Below, in pieces: positions 27,142-36,140 of a stretch of 64,000 bases of DNA. Each line of letters opens with the position of its first letter. The first letter of the stretch is position 1. Position numbers and translations under genes: made by a program. The DNA is from DATBAT01 sp963824805 (GTDB lineage: Bacteria; Acidobacteriota; Terriglobia; Terriglobales; Acidobacteriaceae). A model generated the notes under the pieces. The model was not told the DNA's origin. It worked only from the letters and a program-made list of their open reading frames with translations, and made no database searches. Location of the stretch: assembly GCA_963824805.1 (NCBI GenBank), contig CAWGQZ010000065.1, positions 1 to 64,000 on the forward strand, read 5' to 3'.

Positions 27142-28983
27142 TTAGTGGTGGATGCCCTTGCTGGACGCCATGACATCGCTAAACGGAACAAGTGGGCCTT
27201 CTTCCCAGCCTCCACGGACGATATTGGAGTAAAGCGCTACCGCGCAGATTACCGAGAAAACCAGGAACACAATCCCCTTCGTGTACTGAAGCAGGAACAT
27301 GTATCCAGAGCCGAACAGTGCCAGGTACACCATGGCGCAGCCCAGGACCCACGAAAGCAGGTTACGACCCAGATCGCGCGTTGGCGTGATTTCGGGCACA
27401 AGTTTCGCGATTGGTTTCCAGCCGTCCACATGAGGCCGCACGGCACGGTAAAACTTCAGCAGCACTTCCTGAGGCTCAGGACCAGTCGCCAGCGTCACGA
27501 TCAGCCATACCACCGTGGTCACCAGAGTCGTCGCCAAAGCAGTTTTGGCGAAGGTCACCGTACTGTTTCCTGAGAACGGCTTCGCCCAGCTGAGCGACAC
27601 GGTCATCAGCAGCGCCGTAGCCATGGCGGAGATTTCACTCCAGGCGTTGATGCGCCACCAGTACCATCGCAGCAAATAAACCCCGCCGGTGCCTGCCCCG
27701 ACCTCGAGTACAATTTGCCATCCGGAACGAATATCCGACAAAATCCAGGAGACCAATGCCGACGCTACTACCAGGACCACCGTGGCCATTCGGGACACGT
27801 TCACATAGTGCTTGTCTTCCGCACCCCGATTGATGAATCGGCGATAGAAATCAGAAACCAGGTAGGAGGCGCCCCAGTTCAATTGTGTGGCGATCGTTGA
27901 CATGAAGGCCGCCATGAAACCGGCGATCACGATACCTCTGAGCGCCGGAGGTACGTGCTCACCCACAATCATCATGTAGCCACGTTCCGGGTGCTCCAGG
28001 TGGGGATAGAGGACGATTGCTGACAACGCAGTTAGAATCCAGGGCCAGGGGCGCAACGCGTAATGCGCAACGTTGAACCACAGGACGGAGAGCAATCCAT
28101 TGCGTTCATCCTTCGCGCTGAAAATGCGTTGCGCGATGTAGCCTCCACCGCCCGGTTCGGCGCCGGGATACCAGAATGCCCACCACTGTAGCCCGATGTT
28201 CACCAGGAATGTGAGCACGGGAAGAACCCATAGCCCCTCAGCGCTTAGCGGGCGGGAGAAGTCGGGGAAGAAAGAGGTTGCGTCTCCCGCGCCAGGTCCT
28301 GCGGCAGCGCGCATTTCGCCCAATCTTTGCAGTAACGCGTGCATTCCCCCGGTTGCTGATACCGCGTACCAGGCGACCGCGATGACAATAGCCATCTTGA
28401 GTGCGAACTGGAACAAATCTGTCCACAGCACGCCCCAAAGGCCGCCCAAGGCCACATAGACGCCGGTGAAGGGGATCAGGAACAGTACGCAGATCAGCAA
28501 CGCGCGATAGTCGCTTACGCCCAGTGTAGCGGCGACGATACTGGTCATGGCCTTGGTGACCCATCCCAGGATCAGGCAGTTCATTAGCAGGCCGAGGTAA
28601 ACCGCCCGGAAGCCGCGCAGGAAAGCAGCCGGCTTGCCGGAATAGCGCATTTCCGCGAATTGTACGTCGGTCAGCAGTCCGGAGCGGCGCCACAGGCGGG
28701 CAAACAGGAAGACAGTCATCATTCCCGAAAGCAGAAAGGCCCACCACAGCCAGTTTCCCGCGATCCCCTGGGTGTATACGAGGCCCGTTACCACCAAAGG
28801 AGTGTCGGCGGCGAAAGTCGTTGCCACCATCGAGGTACCGGCAAGCCACCAGGAGACGTTTCGTCCGGAGACAAAATAATCGTCAACACTCTTGCCGGAA
28901 CGTCCTCGGAAGAAAAGCCCCAGGGCAAGGGTAATGCCTAAGTAGGCAACAATGGCCGACCAATCCAGCAGGGTGAAGTTCAT
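27142..28983 (-). CDS. Sodium:solute symporter (SSS/SLC5 family)
   Basis: A 613-residue inner-membrane transporter with about 13-14 hydrophobic segments. It begins with LDWSAIVAYLGITLALGLFF. The SSS hallmark 'DDYFVSGRNVSWWLAGTSM' lies at about 34-52, and the sodium-site region continues with TTFAADTPL. Later segments contain FGANW-like GASYLVSDFY and WILSDI. Such proteins couple sodium entry to uptake of sugars, amino acids, acetate or other small solutes; the substrate is not predictable. The C-terminal ~120 residues add a soluble stretch and two more hydrophobic segments. The gene follows the phosphatase gene by 48 bases on the same strand, so read-through from that unit is possible. Confidence 0.9.
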   Translation of the reverse strand: MNFTLLDWSAIVAYLGITLALGLFFRGRSGKSVDDYFVSGRNVSWWLAGTSMVATTFAADTPLVVTGLVYTQGIAGNWLWWAFLLSGMMTVFLFARLWRRSGLLTDVQFAEMRYSGKPAAFLRGFRAVYLGLLMNCLILGWVTKAMTSIVAATLGVSDYRALLICVLFLIPFTGVYVALGGLWGVLWTDLFQFALKMAIVIAVAWYAVSATGGMHALLQRLGEMRAAAGPGAGDATSFFPDFSRPLSAEGLWVLPVLTFLVNIGLQWWAFWYPGAEPGGGGYIAQRIFSAKDERNGLLSVLWFNVAHYALRPWPWILTALSAIVLYPHLEHPERGYMMIVGEHVPPALRGIVIAGFMAAFMSTIATQLNWGASYLVSDFYRRFINRGAEDKHYVNVSRMATVVLVVASALVSWILSDIRSGWQIVLEVGAGTGGVYLLRWYWWRINAWSEISAMATALLMTVSLSWAKPFSGNSTVTFAKTALATTLVTTVVWLIVTLATGPEPQEVLLKFYRAVRPHVDGWKPIAKLVPEITPTRDLGRNLLSWVLGCAMVYLALFGSGYMFLLQYTKGIVFLVFSVICAVALYSNIVRGGWEEGPLVPFSDVMASSKGIHH

Positions 28984-29031
28984 GGCGGAGGGAAGAATAC
29001 CATTCGAGGAAACGATTTAATGCAGTAAATT

Positions 29032-30702
29032 TCAGCCTTGCCCGGTGTACCGCAGTTCGACCACCGTGCAGTCGTCGTTTAGCGGCGTGCCCGCGCAGAA
29101 CTCGGTGACGGCAGAGAAGATGTCCTGCAGTTTTTCGTATCTGGCGGCCACTGCCTCCAGGCGCTCGTTGTCGAAGAATTCGCCTTCGGCGTTCTCAGCC
29201 TCGGTGACCCCATCGGTGACCAGGATCAACCGGTCCCCGGTGTGCAGGTTGCAGCGATTGCTCTCATAGGTGGCATCGGGCAAAAGGCCTACCGGCATGT
29301 TGCCATGGGTGGGCCGAATTACCTCGCCTCCACATACCAGAAGCGGCGGAACGTGCCCGCAATTGACATATTCGAGTTCGCCGTCATGACGTATCCGGGC
29401 AATCACCAGGGTCGCGTACTTTTCGCCGATACGCTTGTCGGTAAAAAAGCGATTCACTCCGGTCACGACATCGGTGAGTCCGATTCCCGCAGTAAGCTGC
29501 GAATAGATCATTCCCTGCAATGTGGATGCGAGCAGGGCCGCCGAGACTCCCTTGCCGCTCACGTCCGCCAGCACCACAGCCAAGCCCTGTTCAGTATTCA
29601 CCGCGTCAAAAAAATCTCCGCCGATTTCCTTACAAGAAAGATTTCTGCCATCGAGCCTGGCGAAGGGAACGTCCGGGATAGTGACAGCCATCAATCCCTG
29701 CTGAATCGATGCGGCAATGGCCAGTTCCTGTTGATAGCGGCGGCCGGCCTCTTCAGCCTGAACCAGACGGGCATTCTCGATGAGCGACGCTGCTTCGGTC
29801 GCGATCGCATGAAGAATGTCGTTGCTGACCGCGGAAATGTCGCGAGATGCAAAACGTGAATCGAGGTAAAGCGCGCCGATGGATTCCCCTCCTGCAGGTC
29901 CGACTTGTGCGCCGCGCGTTGCCTGCACCTGCGTCTTGCGCAAGGGAATGCAAATTACGGTTCGAAGATCAAAAGCGACGACGCTCTTGCGCCCGGAAAG
30001 ATCCAGCGACTCGCTGGTATCGGTGATGACAAACTCAGAGTTGGACTTCAGGGCGTCATCCAGGGTGGAGTGGGATATCGTCTTATCGTCCAGAAGAGGC
30101 TCACCGCGGGCAGTTCGGCCGATCGCGAGGCGAAGCTTACCGTCTTCATTCTTCAGGAAAATATAACCGCGCTCTGCCCGGGTCAGTTTGAGGGTGGCGT
30201 CCAGCAAGGTCATCAGGATTTCGTCCAAGACGCCTGTCGTATTTAACTTACGAGCTGCTTCCAGAAACAGCGTCAGCTTCTCGAGGTCGTTGGTTTCCTC
30301 GGATATGTGGATCCCGGAAATCTGGCTTAGAAACTCGCGGGCGGTATTGGTGGACGCGTAGCGCGGATCAAATACCACATAAGCCACATCGCGAACGCCG
30401 AACTCGACGCGGTCATTGCGCTCCAGTTGCTTGCGCTCAACCCGCTCTCCGTTCACAAACGTTCCGTGTTTACTGCCCTGATCGACAACGAAAAACTTGC
30501 CGTTTTCCGAAACGATGACGGCATGGTCACGCGAAACCCGGGGATCGACAATGACCAGATCCTTATCGGCGCGGCGGCCTACGCTAAAAGGGCTGTGATT
30601 GAGCGGCAGGGTTTTCTGCTCATTTCCCTGAACGAAGACGAGGTTCGGAAAAATGCCGGAACTCGATTCCTGCACTGGACCGGTGATGGAGGGAACTGCC
30701 AT
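29032..30702 (-). CDS. FHA-GAF-PP2C (RsbU/SpoIIE-type) serine phosphatase
   Basis: A 556-residue cytoplasmic signalling protein with three domains. The FHA domain (about 20-110) has GRR at 42-44, SRDH at 57-60 and SKHGTFVNG at 77-85, and binds phosphothreonine peptides. A GAF sensor domain covers about 140-325. The SpoIIE-type PP2C phosphatase domain (about 340-553) has metal-binding aspartates in GGDFFD and LADVSGKG. Such enzymes dephosphorylate anti-sigma-factor antagonists and so free sigma factors or control other partner-switch outputs. A STAS antagonist is encoded 73 bases upstream on the same strand and is the obvious candidate substrate. No matching HATPase-type anti-sigma kinase is visible here. 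The FHA-GAF input suggests that upstream Ser/Thr kinases feed into it. Confidence 0.9.
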   Translation of the reverse strand: MAVPSITGPVQESSSGIFPNLVFVQGNEQKTLPLNHSPFSVGRRADKDLVIVDPRVSRDHAVIVSENGKFFVVDQGSKHGTFVNGERVERKQLERNDRVEFGVRDVAYVVFDPRYASTNTAREFLSQISGIHISEETNDLEKLTLFLEAARKLNTTGVLDEILMTLLDATLKLTRAERGYIFLKNEDGKLRLAIGRTARGEPLLDDKTISHSTLDDALKSNSEFVITDTSESLDLSGRKSVVAFDLRTVICIPLRKTQVQATRGAQVGPAGGESIGALYLDSRFASRDISAVSNDILHAIATEAASLIENARLVQAEEAGRRYQQELAIAASIQQGLMAVTIPDVPFARLDGRNLSCKEIGGDFFDAVNTEQGLAVVLADVSGKGVSAALLASTLQGMIYSQLTAGIGLTDVVTGVNRFFTDKRIGEKYATLVIARIRHDGELEYVNCGHVPPLLVCGGEVIRPTHGNMPVGLLPDATYESNRCNLHTGDRLILVTDGVTEAENAEGEFFDNERLEAVAARYEKLQDIFSAVTEFCAGTPLNDDCTVVELRYTGQG

Positions 30703-30775
30703 TCTGCTTTAAGAAGCTCCTGACTGGAAAAATGATGACAGGGGAAGAGCGCTGCCGCAAGCCAAAAGACTCTTA

Positions 30776-31126
30776 TTAAGCGGCGCCTCGAAATGCCGCA
30801 ATTGCCTGCGCTTCGGTGTCATAAGCCTCAAATACCGTAACCAGTTTCGTTACCTGCAGAACATCCTGCAAGCGCTGTCCCAAGCCGCAAAGCTTGATGT
30901 CGGCCCCGCCCGAGCGTGCCGTCGAATAAACACCAACCAGGGTTCCCAAGCCACCGCTATCGATGTAGCTCACATCGGACAGATTGAGCACGATCCTCTG
31001 ATGCAAGGAAAGAATCTGCTTCAGGTTGTCGCGCAACGAGGTGGCTTCTTCGCCAAACATGACGCGGCCATGGCACGAAACTACGGTGACGCCGTTGACG
31101 TCGCGCGTATCCATTTTGAGGTTCAT
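30776..31126 (-). CDS. STAS-domain anti-sigma factor antagonist
   Basis: A 116-residue single STAS domain of the SpoIIAA/RsbV type. The conserved phosphorylation region reads DVSYIDSGGLGTLVG, with the probable phospho-acceptor S57. In its dephosphorylated form such a protein captures an anti-sigma kinase. ATG 31126 is preferred because GGAGG lies 8 bases upstream and the domain begins at once; an in-frame start far upstream (31309) would add an unlikely extension into the preceding gene. It precedes the FHA-GAF-PP2C phosphatase gene by 73 bases on the same strand, forming two thirds of a partner-switching module. Confidence 0.9.
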   Translation of the reverse strand: MNLKMDTRDVNGVTVVSCHGRVMFGEEATSLRDNLKQILSLHQRIVLNLSDVSYIDSGGLGTLVGVYSTARSGGADIKLCGLGQRLQDVLQVTKLVTVFEAYDTEAQAIAAFRGAA

Positions 31127-31188
31127 CTTGACTTCCTCCAAAGTGTTGCAGAAGCCTACCGTGTGCGGCATAGGCAATGCAAGTAAGG

Positions 31189-32487
31189 CTAGGGACTGGC
31201 GGGCGCTTCCGGCTGGGCCTTTCTCTGATTCATGTTTCGGAGGTAAAGCGCGAAGAGTCCGAGGATGCAGGCGGGAATTGCCAGGCTGGGGTAGAGCGGT
31301 ACGGGCCATCCCTTTTGGAGAGCTTCAGCGGACAAGAACGGCGAGGACACGAGTAAAGCGAGGGTTGCAAACCATGGCCAGAAAATGAAGGCACTTCCGA
31401 CTACGCTGGCTAGGCGAGTGAAAGGATTGGAGCTCCACAGAGACCTCCAATTTCGTACCAGGATAAGCACTGCCGGAAGCAGCAGGATCTGGTTATACGG
31501 CGCTACCGAGGAAACGATGACAACTGTCGAAGCCAGGACCAACGACGAGGCCAGTCCAAACTGGACCGATCCCGGTCCCGCCTTTCGCATCCGCCAACAC
31601 ACAACCGCAACCGCCATCAGGATCAGCAAGTTGATGATTGTTCCAAGAGCTGACGTTGTCAGCCTTTCGAATACCGATTGCGTGCCAGTGTATTGCCGGT
31701 AAGCGGCTATGGCGACGCGGAATTTGCCAATCCAGCCGGGTAAAACAATTTCGGCAGCTACGCACAAAGCGGCTGCTGTCGAGCCAAGACCCCATAGAAA
31801 ACCTCGCCGCTTTTTCCAATCACTGAGGGCCCACAACGACAACCACGCCGCGACCGGCCAGACGAGTTGAGGTTTAATGGTTGCTACCGCAAGCAGAACC
31901 CCGGCCAGAAACGACTGGCGGTTCAACAGCGCCACAAGACAAGCTGCTATGAGCGCCGCGACAACGACCGTTAACTGCTGCAGCAAAATTGCCTGGGCGA
32001 CGGCAAAGCTTCCCAGCGTCAACGCTAGAACGCTTACCGTCGTTGGCAGGGAAGGTTTCCACTGCAGAAAACGCATCCAGGCCCATACCGTCGCGCAGGT
32101 CAATCCGACCAAAAACCAGCGGAATACCGGTTGTATAGCAAGGAATGGCAATTTGATCAGCGGAGCTAGCAGAAACGCGACGTAAACAGGATAAGCAAAA
32201 CCCTGCTGGTCGGTGGGGTCGTTGGGACGCGACGGGTCGAGTGGACGGCCGTAATATCCAGTTTGAATGTCGCGTGTAACCTCGGGGCTATAGGGATCGC
32301 GGTGGTGCAGCAGAAGTTCTCGAGCCCCGAGCCACCGGGGATAGAGATCCGACAAGATGCCTCTTGGACGATGAAACACCGTGGCATCCGCCAATTGATG
32401 CGCCACCAGAACCCGGCGGACGTAAAACCACATGCTCCCCGCACACAGCAGTGCAAGCAACATGGCGTATTGTGAGCGCCGGGGCAA
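31189..32487 (-). CDS. GT87-like polytopic membrane glycosyltransferase (DUF2029-type)
   Basis: A 432-residue inner-membrane protein with about 10 transmembrane segments and the GT-C layout. An early hydrophobic segment is followed by an acidic external loop containing DLYPRWLGARELLLHHRDPYS, where GT87 mannosyltransferases place a catalytic aspartate and the Y-P-R-W and D-P-Y-S signatures. The segment KPQLVWPVAAWL is also typical. These enzymes transfer a sugar from a polyprenyl phosphate carrier to a cell-surface acceptor. The acceptor is unknown. The true start may be ATG 32463 rather than 32487. It is divergent, with only 42 bases between, from another membrane protein of the same type. 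Confidence 0.8.
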   Translation of the reverse strand: MPRRSQYAMLLALLCAGSMWFYVRRVLVAHQLADATVFHRPRGILSDLYPRWLGARELLLHHRDPYSPEVTRDIQTGYYGRPLDPSRPNDPTDQQGFAYPVYVAFLLAPLIKLPFLAIQPVFRWFLVGLTCATVWAWMRFLQWKPSLPTTVSVLALTLGSFAVAQAILLQQLTVVVAALIAACLVALLNRQSFLAGVLLAVATIKPQLVWPVAAWLSLWALSDWKKRRGFLWGLGSTAAALCVAAEIVLPGWIGKFRVAIAAYRQYTGTQSVFERLTTSALGTIINLLILMAVAVVCWRMRKAGPGSVQFGLASSLVLASTVVIVSSVAPYNQILLLPAVLILVRNWRSLWSSNPFTRLASVVGSAFIFWPWFATLALLVSSPFLSAEALQKGWPVPLYPSLAIPACILGLFALYLRNMNQRKAQPEAPASP

Positions 32488-32529
32488 AGTTGATATCAGG
32501 CAGCGCTCCCATGTTACAACTTACCTACC

Positions 32530-33450
32530 TTGCGACAGCGGATTCTCATCTCGGCCTCGATCGCGCTAGCCAGCGGAGCTTTTTGCTGGTTTCTTCTGAG
32601 ACACTTTCACCAGGGATCGGCTGATTTTGGTTGGGCGATGCGCGCCGCGCGATACTTATGGGCGGGTCAAAACCCTTACAACACGCCACTAGAGCAGTAT
32701 CCCTTGACCGGCGCGATTCTCGCTCTGCCCTTCATTGGGCTGCCTGCGGAACTCGCGGCGGCTTTGTTCTATGGCCTAAGTTCCGGGCTATTGGCGTTCG
32801 GGCTGACGCGCTACGGCTACCACCGCTTGCTGGTTTTTCTGGCTTATCCTTTTTGGGCCGGAATATTGACTGCGCAATGGGCTCCGGCAATCGCGGCCGC
32901 AGCTTTTTTTCCCCTTTTGTTGCCGCTGACGCTCGCCAAGCCACAAGTAGGGCTACCCGTCGCACTCACCCACCTCAGCCCTCGAGGAATGCTTGCCTGC
33001 CTCGGCGTCTTCGCTATCACGCTCATCGCCATGCCTCAGTGGCCGCGGCTGTGGCTGGGACAGTTGGGACACTATGAGCACTTTGTCCCGCTCCTGGTGT
33101 TGCCCGGTCCGCTATTGATTCTGGCGCTGGTTCGCTACAAAGACAAAGATGCATGGTTGCTATTCCTGGCAGCCCTGATGCCACAACGCTGGTTCTTCGA
33201 CACTTTTATCTTGTGGCTGATCCCCAGGTCGCGAAGGGAATTAATCTGGACCGCCGGTTTTAGCTGGGGTGCGGGAATCTGGCGTTGGTATCACATCCCC
33301 AAAAGCTTTGCCGAGGTTGGAACCTGGACCGTAGTGTTCATCTATATGCCCATGCTGGGATTGATATTGGCACGGGCATCCTTGCCGCCGGAGGAGAGTG
33401 AAAGTCCGAATAGGAAAATCGGTATCGCCAGCAAACCGTTCAGTGCGTGA
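32530..33450 (+). CDS. GT-C/GT87-like polytopic membrane protein
   Basis: A 306-residue protein with about 8 hydrophobic segments. The first external loop contains ADFGWAMRAARYLWAGQNPY, the equivalent of the acidic 'D-x-x-x-x-x-R-x-L-x-x-G-x-x-P-Y' region of GT87-like enzymes. It is shorter than its neighbours (about 400 residues), so it may be a reduced member. TTG 32530 is the start that fits the frame (MRQRILISASIALASGAF); no ATG is near. Its last 109 bases overlap the convergent neighbour, both frames remaining open. Function as a sugar transferase is inferred from architecture and context only. Confidence 0.65.
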   Translation: MRQRILISASIALASGAFCWFLLRHFHQGSADFGWAMRAARYLWAGQNPYNTPLEQYPLTGAILALPFIGLPAELAAALFYGLSSGLLAFGLTRYGYHRLLVFLAYPFWAGILTAQWAPAIAAAAFFPLLLPLTLAKPQVGLPVALTHLSPRGMLACLGVFAITLIAMPQWPRLWLGQLGHYEHFVPLLVLPGPLLILALVRYKDKDAWLLFLAALMPQRWFFDTFILWLIPRSRRELIWTAGFSWGAGIWRWYHIPKSFAEVGTWTVVFIYMPMLGLILARASLPPEESESPNRKIGIASKPFSA

Positions 33451-34559
33451 CCTATTAAGAAGAGGTACAGAGGCGTGAAGAATAAAACTGTAATGGAGAA
33501 AAGTTCCATGGCGTGTTTGCGGAGGTCTGCGGTTCTAAGAGGAGCATTGAATCGCAGCGCAATCGGCAAGGTAAGCAACGCCAAGTCGTAAATGTGAGTG
33601 TGATAGCCCACCAGCAACGCAAAAATAACACTAAACGAGAAGGCCTCGTCTACACTCCACGACTCCTTTGCCTTACGCCACATTCTTCCAGCAATCACGA
33701 TCAATGCTACGGAGACGCATGCGACCACAATCTGCCAAATGCGATCTGCTCCCAGCAACGCCAGCAGACCGCGCAGATTCGGCATGTCGGTCGGAGTTAT
33801 CGTTCCATTCCCCAGATTCCGATTCACCTCCAAAAGGTAACGCGGATATTGCAGAACAGAGGACCATCCGCTGATGCCTGCCGAAACCAACGTCAGAGCA
33901 CCGGTTATCAAAAGAAAGCCGGTGAACAATCTTCCGCGCTGCGGACGGGACATTACGATCAATAGCAAAGGTAGGACTATCTGAGGTTTGAAGGAGGCCA
34001 GGCCCAGGAGCAGGCCAGCTTTAAATGGATCATCTTTCTTAAGCGCCAAGAATGCAACGGTTATCAGTAACAAGAATGGAATGGCATCCTGTCCCATGGG
34101 CAAGTTCAGAAAAACGGGGAAGAATCCGGTGAGTGCAAGTGTCCAGAAAAGCCAGGAATATCCCCGCAGGTTCGGAAAATGTTTTCGCAATGCTACAGCC
34201 CAGAGCACGAGGAATGAAATCCCCACAGCGTTCCAGAGACAAAATGCGCCAACATAGCCCAAGAAAGTAAGCGGCGCGAACGCCAGGGCCTCCCAGGGTG
34301 GCCGCAAGAATGGCAGTGGAGGTATTGTGGAAGCACGTCCTATCACTTCGCGCTCAATCTGGATTTGAATCGCGGGGTTGTAAAGTTCGTGACCCATGCC
34401 GGTCCTTACTATGGTTCCGGCGGCATAGAATGCAGTGAAGTCAGGGTATCGCGTCGCAATCAGATGGCGTGCATGCCAGAAAAAGATGCCGTGCAACAAT
34501 GCCATGGCTGCGAGAAAGGCAATGATCGTGTGCCTTACTCGCGAAGTCCGATTGCGCAT
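33342..34559 (-). CDS. GT87-like polytopic membrane glycosyltransferase (DUF2029-type)
   Basis: A 405-residue inner-membrane protein with about 10 membrane segments and the GT87 signature in the first periplasmic loop: YPDFTAFYAAGTIVRTGMGHELYNP. Here the aspartate of PDF is the likely catalytic residue and E-L-Y-N-P the conserved end. LASFKPQIVLPLLL matches the K-P-Q region shared with the protein at 31.2 kb. It would transfer a sugar from a lipid-linked donor to a surface glycan. Its 3' end overlaps the convergent gene by 109 bases, and its start is only 15 bases from the divergent one at 34575. Confidence 0.8.
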   Translation of the reverse strand: MRNRTSRVRHTIIAFLAAMALLHGIFFWHARHLIATRYPDFTAFYAAGTIVRTGMGHELYNPAIQIQIEREVIGRASTIPPLPFLRPPWEALAFAPLTFLGYVGAFCLWNAVGISFLVLWAVALRKHFPNLRGYSWLFWTLALTGFFPVFLNLPMGQDAIPFLLLITVAFLALKKDDPFKAGLLLGLASFKPQIVLPLLLIVMSRPQRGRLFTGFLLITGALTLVSAGISGWSSVLQYPRYLLEVNRNLGNGTITPTDMPNLRGLLALLGADRIWQIVVACVSVALIVIAGRMWRKAKESWSVDEAFSFSVIFALLVGYHTHIYDLALLTLPIALRFNAPLRTADLRKHAMELFSITVLFFTPLYLFLIGHALNGLLAIPIFLFGLSLSSGGKDARANINPSMGI

Positions 34560-34574
34560 GCCGGAATTCTACAC

Positions 34575-36095
34575 TTGGAAAATACAAGCTCAGAGCTTTC
34601 GGGATGGAAGAAGTACTGCCAAACGCGAGGAGTCTTTGTTGCCATAGTTGCCCTGGGCCTTTTGGGGCTGGCCGCGCGCCCGGCCGCTGACCCCGACCTG
34701 TGGTGGCATTTGCGCACCGGGCAACTGACTCTGCAAAATCATGGCGTTTTCCGGATTGATCCGTATTCTTTCACTCGCGCCGGATTTCCCTGGATTAACC
34801 ACGAGTGGCTGTCCGACGTTTTTATGTTCGGACTTTATCGCCTAAGTGGTTTTGGCGGGCTCATCGTGGTGTTCGCGCTATTGATCACCGGCACATATTT
34901 ATTGGTTTTCAAGCGATGCTCTGGTGGCTCCTATCCCGCTGCCATCGTGACAATCTGGGCCGCATTGGCCTCCCGGCCGGTGTGGGGCGTTCGACCTCAA
35001 GTACTATCATTGTTTTTTGCCAGTTTATTGCTGTTGCTTTACGACGCCCGCCTTCGCCATCCGCGAATATTGTGGTGTGCAGTGCCGCTCATATTGTTGT
35101 GGGTGAATCTCCACGCAGGTTATGCGATGGGAATCGCACTGCTGATCTTGTTTCTCATGGGAGAGGCGCTGGACGCACTCACGGGTGCGGCGTCCTGGGC
35201 CGACGTCACGCCCAGGATTCGGACCACGGCGTTAGTAGTTGCTGCCTCGTTGGCGGTTGTGCCGTTTAATCCTTACGGCGCAAACCTGTACTCATACCCA
35301 ATTTCTACGCTTCGCTCGGTTAGCATGCAGAGCAAGATCGCGGAGTGGTTTTCACCCAATTTTCACGATGCTCAATATATGCCACTCGCGCTCTTGATGC
35401 TCGCGGTGCTAGGCGCGCTGGCACTGTCTTCGAAACGTGCACGGCCGGGGGAATTGCTTCTGTTATTGGCAGCTAACTTTGCGGCTCTGGTCTCGGTGAG
35501 ACATGTTGGTGTTTACGTCGTGATTTCGGCACCAATTCTCAGCCGCCTTCTGAACGCCAGGTTTGAAAGACCTCCGCGTTCGCTCAAGGGTGCATTTTTA
35601 ATCAATACAGCGATACTCGTCACCCTCGCTATGTTCGTTGTGATGCATATCCGCACCGTGGTCAAGAACCAAACAGCCGCCGAGACCGAAGGGTTTCCGG
35701 TTCGTGCTGTGTCGTTTCTAGCCGCGCAACATCCGCCGGGACCAATTTTGAATGACTACGATTGGGGCGGATACCTCATCTGGCGGTTGTACCCCGAAAA
35801 CAGAGTGTTTATCGATGGCCGTGCCGATGTCTACGGCGACGTCCTGATGAAAGACTTTGGAGACGCCAACTCCTTAACCGGCGACTGGCGCGCAGTTCTC
35901 GAGCGATGGAGGATTCGCACGGTTATTCTTAAGTCGGGCTCGCCGCTGATCACCGCGCTAAGAACCTCGAGGGAATGGAAGGAGCTTTACGGCGACTCAC
36001 AGGCTACAGTGATGGCGCGCGGACCCTCGATAACGGCGGCAGAGGGTATGAACCGTGAGGGGCGCGAAGGTACACGAGGGAATTCTGTTAAATGA
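34575..36095 (+). CDS. Polytopic membrane protein, GT-C-like
   Basis: A 506-residue membrane protein with about 9-10 hydrophobic segments and a soluble C-terminal domain (about 390-506). The first external loop reads ADPDLWWHLRTGQLTLQNHG, a motif seen in a group of uncharacterised GT-C-type proteins of Acidobacteria and Planctomycetes. The acidic residues there resemble the metal-binding/catalytic site of GT-C enzymes. The C-terminal part has NDYDWGGYLIWRLYPE and VFIDGRADVYGD, also typical of that group. The frame is open far upstream, but that part overlaps the divergent gene antisense. TTG 34575 is the first plausible start clear of it. The enzymatic role is inferred. Confidence 0.7.
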   Translation: MENTSSELSGWKKYCQTRGVFVAIVALGLLGLAARPAADPDLWWHLRTGQLTLQNHGVFRIDPYSFTRAGFPWINHEWLSDVFMFGLYRLSGFGGLIVVFALLITGTYLLVFKRCSGGSYPAAIVTIWAALASRPVWGVRPQVLSLFFASLLLLLYDARLRHPRILWCAVPLILLWVNLHAGYAMGIALLILFLMGEALDALTGAASWADVTPRIRTTALVVAASLAVVPFNPYGANLYSYPISTLRSVSMQSKIAEWFSPNFHDAQYMPLALLMLAVLGALALSSKRARPGELLLLLAANFAALVSVRHVGVYVVISAPILSRLLNARFERPPRSLKGAFLINTAILVTLAMFVVMHIRTVVKNQTAAETEGFPVRAVSFLAAQHPPGPILNDYDWGGYLIWRLYPENRVFIDGRADVYGDVLMKDFGDANSLTGDWRAVLERWRIRTVILKSGSPLITALRTSREWKELYGDSQATVMARGPSITAAEGMNREGREGTRGNSVK

Positions 36096-36140
36096 CTGTC
36101 TTTTTCCATCCCTGCCTCCGGCTGTGCTTAAATCGGAAGC

